This document shows positions 60,209 through 64,000 of a stretch of DNA of 64,000 nt, one piece after another (position 1 is the stretch's first letter; each line of letters opens with the position of its first letter). Under the pieces are notes generated by a model. That model was not told the DNA's origin. It saw only the letters and a program-made list of their open reading frames with translations, and did not search any database. Where the stretch lies: positions 75,361 through 139,360 of the forward strand of contig CAZAEQ010000007.1 of NCBI GenBank assembly GCA_964484185.1. The letters are read 5' to 3'. The position numbers and the translations under genes are program-made. The DNA comes from F1-120-MAGs238 sp964484185. Its GTDB lineage: Bacteria; Planctomycetota; Phycisphaerae; Phycisphaerales; UBA1924.

Positions 60209-61549
60209 CAAGTTGATCGGGGTTTGGAACATCCGTGACAGGCCGGTCTCAAGCAGTGGCTTGAACAGAATCACCAGCAAGGTTGCGATCGCGAGGCAGG
60301 GTCCAAAAGGCATCGCCCGCTTGAACGCGCCCGACGCCACTCGCCGCAGAATTGCGAGAAATACGCCGACAAAGGCGGAGAGAAAGAAGGCGATGACGGC
60401 ATCGGCCCAGCCCAGGCATGCCCCCACCGCCGCCAAAAGGTGGACATCGCCCAGCCCGATCGCCTCTTTGCCGAAACCGATTGAGCCCAGAATGCGAAAC
60501 CCCCAGACCAGGCCGCCTGCGATGAGATATCCCATAAGGACCGCCGCCAGAACCACCAGCCAGAGGGGGGCCTGGGCCGGTCCGGCCAAGCTCCGAGCCA
60601 GCATCCCGCCCGCATATGCCAATACCACGCATGGGGTCAGGAAGACGATTTCCTTCCCCATTTCGCGGCGGGCGTGCGGGTACTGAATCCACATTTCGGT
60701 GGGTTCGCCTTCGGAGGCGGGAGCTGCGGGAGGAGTGCCTTCGGCAGGGGGAGCTGCGGCAGCGGCGGCCGCAAGTTCAGCTTCTTTCGCTGCTTTTTCA
60801 GTTTTGGTCGACTTCTCCCATTCGTCGTAGTCGGCAAAGCTGCGGGCGATCCAACCCTTTTCCAGAATGAAATTGGCGATGGCCAGACCGATGATGCCGC
60901 CGATCGAGGCTCCGATCCACCACCAGCCGCGGGCGCCGGGTGTGGCCATGGACCACATGTGATCGCCGGCGATGTAATGCCACTTCTTGCCGGTGAGCTG
61001 CATGAAGAGTGCCCAGCCTGGGTGCAGGACCAGCGCGACGATGCAGGGGACCCACGCCAGGACGAGCGGGATGGTGTAGGTTTTGGCGTCGACCAAGGTC
61101 ATCGCGACCAGGCAGGACATCAGCGTGAGGATGACGATGAACGGAGCCCAAGTCGCGCCGAACCCGTTCAGGGCCCAGTCGGGCTGGACCGCGCCGAAGT
61201 GGATGCCCGCGAGCTTGGCGTTCATGGGCAACATATAGAACAGGACATAGAGCGTGACAAAGAGCAGGCCGACGAAGGCTTCGACCAACGGGTATTCAGC
61301 CGAGATTTTGGATCCGCAGAAGCGGCATTTGCCCTTGAGGAAAATCCAGCCAAAGACGGGGATGTTCTCGCGCCAAGTTAATTGCGTGCTGCAGCTTGGG
61401 CAGCGCGATGGCGGTGTCACCACGCTGATGCCCAGCGGCAGGCGATAGACGAGCACATTCACCAGTGATCCCACGCATGAGCCGAAGGCAAATGCGAAGA
61501 AGACCTGGATGATGTTGAAGGCTAAGGCGAAGAGCTCAAGTTGGGACAT
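60203..61549 (-). CDS. pilD: Prepilin peptidase, A24 family
   Basis: A 448-residue inner-membrane aspartyl protease that cuts type IV prepilins and pseudopilins. The N-terminal domain has the zinc cysteines (CPSCSTQLTW, CRFCGSKISAEYPLVE). Catalytic Asp residues are in LVDAKTYTIPLVLAW and IGLGDVHLLAAVGA. Between them lies a roughly 80-residue Ala/Pro/Glu-rich insertion (about 225-300) not found in PilD of model species. Third gene of a minus-strand operon after xseA and xseB. No pilin gene is in the window. Confidence 0.93.
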   Translation of the reverse strand: MSQLELFALAFNIIQVFFAFAFGSCVGSLVNVLVYRLPLGISVVTPPSRCPSCSTQLTWRENIPVFGWIFLKGKCRFCGSKISAEYPLVEAFVGLLFVTLYVLFYMLPMNAKLAGIHFGAVQPDWALNGFGATWAPFIVILTLMSCLVAMTLVDAKTYTIPLVLAWVPCIVALVLHPGWALFMQLTGKKWHYIAGDHMWSMATPGARGWWWIGASIGGIIGLAIANFILEKGWIARSFADYDEWEKSTKTEKAAKEAELAAAAAAAPPAEGTPPAAPASEGEPTEMWIQYPHARREMGKEIVFLTPCVVLAYAGGMLARSLAGPAQAPLWLVVLAAVLMGYLIAGGLVWGFRILGSIGFGKEAIGLGDVHLLAAVGACLGWADAVIAFFLSAFVGVFLAILRRVASGAFKRAMPFGPCLAIATLLVILFKPLLETGLSRMFQTPINLP

Positions 61550-61581
61550 CAGGCGGCGGCTTTCATAGGTTCAGTTTGGTT

Positions 61582-61890
61582 TCAGAATGGGACATCAGCA
61601 CGGGATATCGGCTCATCGCCGCCGCCCTCACCATCATCCTCGGGGTCAGCCTTGGGGTCCGCATCGGCCTGGGCCATTTGCTTGCTCAACTCAGTGACGC
61701 GCAACTCCGCCTTTTTCAGGACTTCGCGGCAGCGTTTGAGCAATCCTGCCGCCCGCTCGTACTCGGCGACTGATGCCTCAAGGCCAAGTTCGCCGGACTC
61801 GATTTTTTCAACGATCGCTTCGACTTGTGCAACAGCATCCTCATAACTGAGGTTACTTGGGTCGCTGGAGTTGTTTGGTGTCTTTGCCAC
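61582..61890 (-). CDS. xseB: Exonuclease VII small subunit
   Basis: A 102-residue subunit of exonuclease VII, which degrades single-stranded DNA. The XseB core is LSYEDAVAQVEAIVEKIESG and LEASVAEYERAAGLLKRC. Start is GTG 61890. The C-terminal 35 residues form an acidic Asp/Glu/Gly tail ending RADVPF, much like the SSB tail DIDVPF. Usual length is about 75-80, so the tail is an extension. It lies 38 bases after xseA. Confidence 0.92.
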   Translation of the reverse strand: MAKTPNNSSDPSNLSYEDAVAQVEAIVEKIESGELGLEASVAEYERAAGLLKRCREVLKKAELRVTELSKQMAQADADPKADPEDDGEGGGDEPISRADVPF

Positions 61891-61928
61891 GGGGGAGGGT
61901 AGCCTTATTTTGGAAAGCCAATGTCGGC

Positions 61929-63419
61929 TTATTTACCTGGGTCGCCAAATAGGCTGGGGCCGGGGGGCGTGTTCTTCGCTGGTTTTCGCGAGGCTGCGGG
62001 AGCGGGCTTGCTTTCGGTTTTGAGGGGGCCTGCCGCGGCGTCGCCGGTCACGGTTGATTCGATGATGCCATCGACGACGCGGGTCTTGAGCAATTCGCCG
62101 CGACGGGATTGATTGACGGAACGGATGATGGTGCCGCTGGCATCGGTGGTGATTGAGTAGCCGCGTTCGAGGACGGCGATTGGGCTGACTGCGCGAAGTT
62201 GGGATTCGAGCGCGTCGACTCGTTCTGTGCTTTGCTTCACGAGAGCTGTGCTGGCGCGCTCGAGAGATCGCGAGAGTTGCGATACATCGGCGGCGTGCAG
62301 CACCGACTGCATCGCACGCGGCAGTCGATGTTCGGCGTTGTGCACCCGTGCCATGACTCTCGCCAAGTTTGCCGACGGACTTGCTCGTTCGACTCGCTGC
62401 GAGATACCAGCGAGTTTGCGTGCGGTGTTCTGGATGACTGCGACTTGGGAAGATTTCAAATCGCGTGCCAAGTGCCCGACATCAGCGCGGGCTTGAGCGG
62501 CGAGCTCTTTCACACTCCCCTGCACGCGTGCGTGCATTGCATCTATGTGACGCAGCAACGAAGCACGATCGGGTGTCAATCGCATCGCGGCCTGTGTGGG
62601 AGTTGCTCCGCGTTCATCGGCGACGAGTTCGGCGACCGTGGTATCAGTCTCGTGACCGATCGCGGCGATGACTGGGACGCTGCAGTTGACGATCGCTTCG
62701 GCGACGCTTTTGGAATTGAAACACCAGAGGTCTTCCTTTGATCCGCCGCCGCGTGTGACCAGGACTGCATCGATCCCGAGTTTTTTGGCAACTCTGCTCA
62801 CAGTGCGAATCATCGCGGCAATTTCTTCCGCCGCATCTTCGCCCTGCACGCGTGTATCGGCGACCACAAGTTCAACGCTCGGGCAGCGACGACGGACAGT
62901 GTCGATGACATCCTGCAACGCCGCCGCAGTGCGACTGGTAATAACCGCCACTTTCCGCGGGAGCAGCGGCAGCTTTCGCTTTCGCTCCGGATTCATCCAG
63001 CCCAGCACACGCAGCTCTTCGATCAACTGTTTCAGTTTCAGATCGAGAGCACCCGCGCCGACGGGTTCGATCTTTTCGACGATGAGCGAAACTTTGCCGC
63101 CTTTAGAGTAGAAATCGATGCGACCGGTGATGACGACTTGCAGGCCATCTTTGAGATCAAAGCCGACGCGCTTGGCAACGTTGGCGAATGCAACGCAGGC
63201 GATGACTGCCTCTGAATCCTTGAGATCAAAATACCAATGCGTGCGATCGCGAAACCCGGTGACTTCGCCGACGACTCGAATCGCGCCGGGCACGCCGGCC
63301 TTCAGCGCGGTCCCGATTTTTTCCGCAAGCTCAGAAACACTGAGCGGACGCACAGCATCTTCCGCGACTTTAGCTTTCGCGGCGGCCATGTTTGCGGGGT
63401 TGAAGGGGAGGCGGGACAT
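61929..63419 (-). CDS. xseA: Exonuclease VII large subunit
   Basis: A 496-residue catalytic subunit. An N-terminal OB-fold (LSVSELAEKIGTALKAGVPG; VVGEVTGFRDRTHWYFDLKD) is followed by the nuclease domain: KVAVITSRTAAALQDVIDTV, LVTRGGGSKEDLWCFNS and VIAAIGHETDTTVAELVADE. A long helical region and PIAVLERGYSITTD complete it. An Ala/Pro/Lys tail extends the C-terminus. First of xseA, xseB, pilD. Confidence 0.95.
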   Translation of the reverse strand: MSRLPFNPANMAAAKAKVAEDAVRPLSVSELAEKIGTALKAGVPGAIRVVGEVTGFRDRTHWYFDLKDSEAVIACVAFANVAKRVGFDLKDGLQVVITGRIDFYSKGGKVSLIVEKIEPVGAGALDLKLKQLIEELRVLGWMNPERKRKLPLLPRKVAVITSRTAAALQDVIDTVRRRCPSVELVVADTRVQGEDAAEEIAAMIRTVSRVAKKLGIDAVLVTRGGGSKEDLWCFNSKSVAEAIVNCSVPVIAAIGHETDTTVAELVADERGATPTQAAMRLTPDRASLLRHIDAMHARVQGSVKELAAQARADVGHLARDLKSSQVAVIQNTARKLAGISQRVERASPSANLARVMARVHNAEHRLPRAMQSVLHAADVSQLSRSLERASTALVKQSTERVDALESQLRAVSPIAVLERGYSITTDASGTIIRSVNQSRRGELLKTRVVDGIIESTVTGDAAAGPLKTESKPAPAASRKPAKNTPPGPSLFGDPGK

Positions 63420-63426
63420 GGGAGGA

Positions 63427-63454
63427 AGTGCTGAGTACGGAGTGCTGAGTGCTG
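63427..63454 (+). repeat. 7-bp tandem repeat, four units
   Basis: AGTGCTG, AGTACGG, AGTGCTG, AGTGCTG in a row just upstream of xseA. It is a different heptamer from those at 4781 and 6740. Confidence 0.8.
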
Positions 63455-63465
63455 AGGGGGAGGGA

Positions 63466-63505
63466 AGTGACGGAGTGACGGAGTGACGGAGTGACGGAGT
63501 GACGG
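63466..63505 (+). repeat. 8-bp tandem repeat, five perfect units
   Basis: AGTGACGG five times without a change. Directly follows the heptamer array. Perfect copies suggest recent expansion. Confidence 0.9.
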
Positions 63506-63633
63506 AGCGGAGTATATATAGATAGGGTTGATGTCTGTTGGCGCTGGAGTTTCAAAGGTGATCATCAGAATATTTCAAAGGCGCTCATGATCACCTGAGC
63601 GTCTTTTGTTTTTGACTCAATATCGAGGGTATG

Positions 63634-63702
63634 TTGTGGTGCAGGCATCTTGCCTGCATTCCTGGAGCTTGAAAACACGCAGGCAAGATGCCTGCACCAC
63701 AA
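63634..63702. repeat. 24-bp perfect inverted repeat
   Basis: Left arm 63634-63657 (TTGTGGTGCAGGCATCTTGC then CTGC) is the exact reverse complement of right arm 63679-63702, with a 21-base spacer. Each arm contains its own smaller palindrome GCAGGCA/TGCCTGC. Looks like a REP-type element. Confidence 0.85.
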
Positions 63703-63798
63703 TTCAGAGGGAATCATGATCCCCTGATCCCCTTTCGTTTTTAAGTCAAAAACGAGGGTGGCACCAAGGACGAGAGTTTCTAAGGGGGCCACGGGTTT

Positions 63799-63829
63799 CT
63801 AAGGTTGCCATTTGAGATGGCAACCTTAG
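63799..63829. repeat. 13-bp perfect hairpin, GGTTGCCA family
   Basis: CTAAGGTTGCCAT and ATGGCAACCTTAG with loop TTGAG. Shares GGTTGCCA with the element at 63873-63921. Confidence 0.8.
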
Positions 63830-63872
63830 GTTTTTGATCTGAAAACGCGGGTGCCTGAATCACAATCGGAGT

Positions 63873-63921
63873 CAGGTTGCCATGAGTTGTGTTCAGATTG
63901 CCATGGCAATGTGGCAACCTG
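63873..63921. repeat. Inverted repeat around a 14-bp palindrome, GGTTGCCA family
   Basis: Arms CAGGTTGCCA and TGGCAACCTG enclose the perfect palindrome ATTGCCATGGCAAT (63897-63910). Confidence 0.8.
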
Positions 63922-64000
63922 GGTTCCCTCCAGAGGCGGGTTCGGGCTCTTTTAGAGGTTGAACGCAGGGCCTTTGCGCGGTTGACCCGAACAGCTGCAG

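Larger units (their letters stand above)
63420..64000. other. Repeat-dense non-coding region
   Basis: About 580 bases upstream of xseA without a supportable gene. It holds 7-bp and 8-bp tandem arrays (63427-63505), two related blocks flanking a 24-bp inverted repeat (63585-63758), and a cluster of GGTTGCCA inverted repeats (63799-63921). Open frames here look like translated repeats. Confidence 0.6.

Noticed and set aside
60096..60686. Plus-strand open frame of 196 codons
   Set aside because: Covers the 12-bp repeat and the antisense of pilD; its peptide is repeat-derived and Arg/Pro-rich.
63565..63792. Minus-strand open frame of 75 codons
   Set aside because: It is the translation of the repeat blocks and the 24-bp inverted repeat; no start signal. 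Treated as non-coding repeat.

Overview
The window looks like the chromosome of a planctomycete, most likely of the class Phycisphaerae. Four observations point there. A 52-residue basic protein (45220-45378) resembles the small basic protein family typical of the Planctomycetes-Verrucomicrobia-Chlamydiae group. Four secreted proteins end in a PEP-CTERM-like tail closing with four arginines. Several small membrane proteins carry a CxxC zinc ribbon of a kind common in planctomycetes. Kdo transferase and OmpA-type genes indicate a diderm, LPS-making cell. Flagellins and type IV pilus ATPases indicate motility. The phylum call is confident; the class is an inference.

Layout. 1-4.8 kb: three tandem flagellin genes (the first cut by the window edge), each followed by a hairpin terminator. 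4.9-7.1 kb: a Xer-type tyrosine recombinase convergent with an unrecognised coiled-coil gene that contains 7-bp and 9-bp tandem repeats. 7.1-7.8 kb: no gene, several hairpins. 7.8-8.7 kb: two tandem cysteine-rich copper-storage-like proteins, one cytosolic and one exported. 8.8-23.2 kb: mixed housekeeping and envelope genes: DinB-like, GNAT, PilT ATPase with glycerate kinase, a BCP peroxiredoxin with an alpha/beta hydrolase and a GH3 protein, a YbbR-like protein with two paralogous zinc-ribbon membrane proteins, a subtilase, an esterase and Fe/Mn superoxide dismutase.

23.7-30.5 kb: a divergent sigma-70 factor, a second PilT, a membrane-anchored GspE/PilB homologue whose nucleotide-binding motifs are degraded, and a CvpA-like membrane protein, all on the plus strand. 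30.7-36.2 kb: a minus-strand translation and nucleotide cluster (nucleotidyltransferase, prs, rplY, pth, rpsF, ssb, rplI) preceded by tRNA-Gln. The usual rpsR between ssb and rplI is missing. 36.4-45.4 kb: SWIM zinc-finger protein, secreted trypsin-like protease, SNF2 helicase, tRNA-Lys, waaA, tRNA-Val, an aminotransferase and the small basic protein. 45.4-50.5 kb: SPOR-like and GYF/RDD membrane proteins, a solitary nuoI, two PEP-CTERM-like proteins and pyrF. 50.6-55.5 kb: DUF971, recG, recO and an HDOD protein. 55.5-64 kb: M16 protease, Dus, a 21-bp periodic repeat array ahead of a fibronectin-type protein, an OmpA lipoprotein, the prepilin peptidase and both exonuclease VII subunits, ending in about 580 bp of dense non-coding repeats.

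Themes. Type IV pilus or secretion parts are scattered (two PilT, one degraded GspE, PilD) with no pilin or canonical PilB in view. Recombination functions (recG, recO, ssb, xseA, xseB, xerD) are well represented; both SSB and XseB end in DVPF. Several short tandem repeat arrays of unrelated sequence share a 7-bp or 21-bp period. No CRISPR array, prophage or complete insertion sequence was seen.
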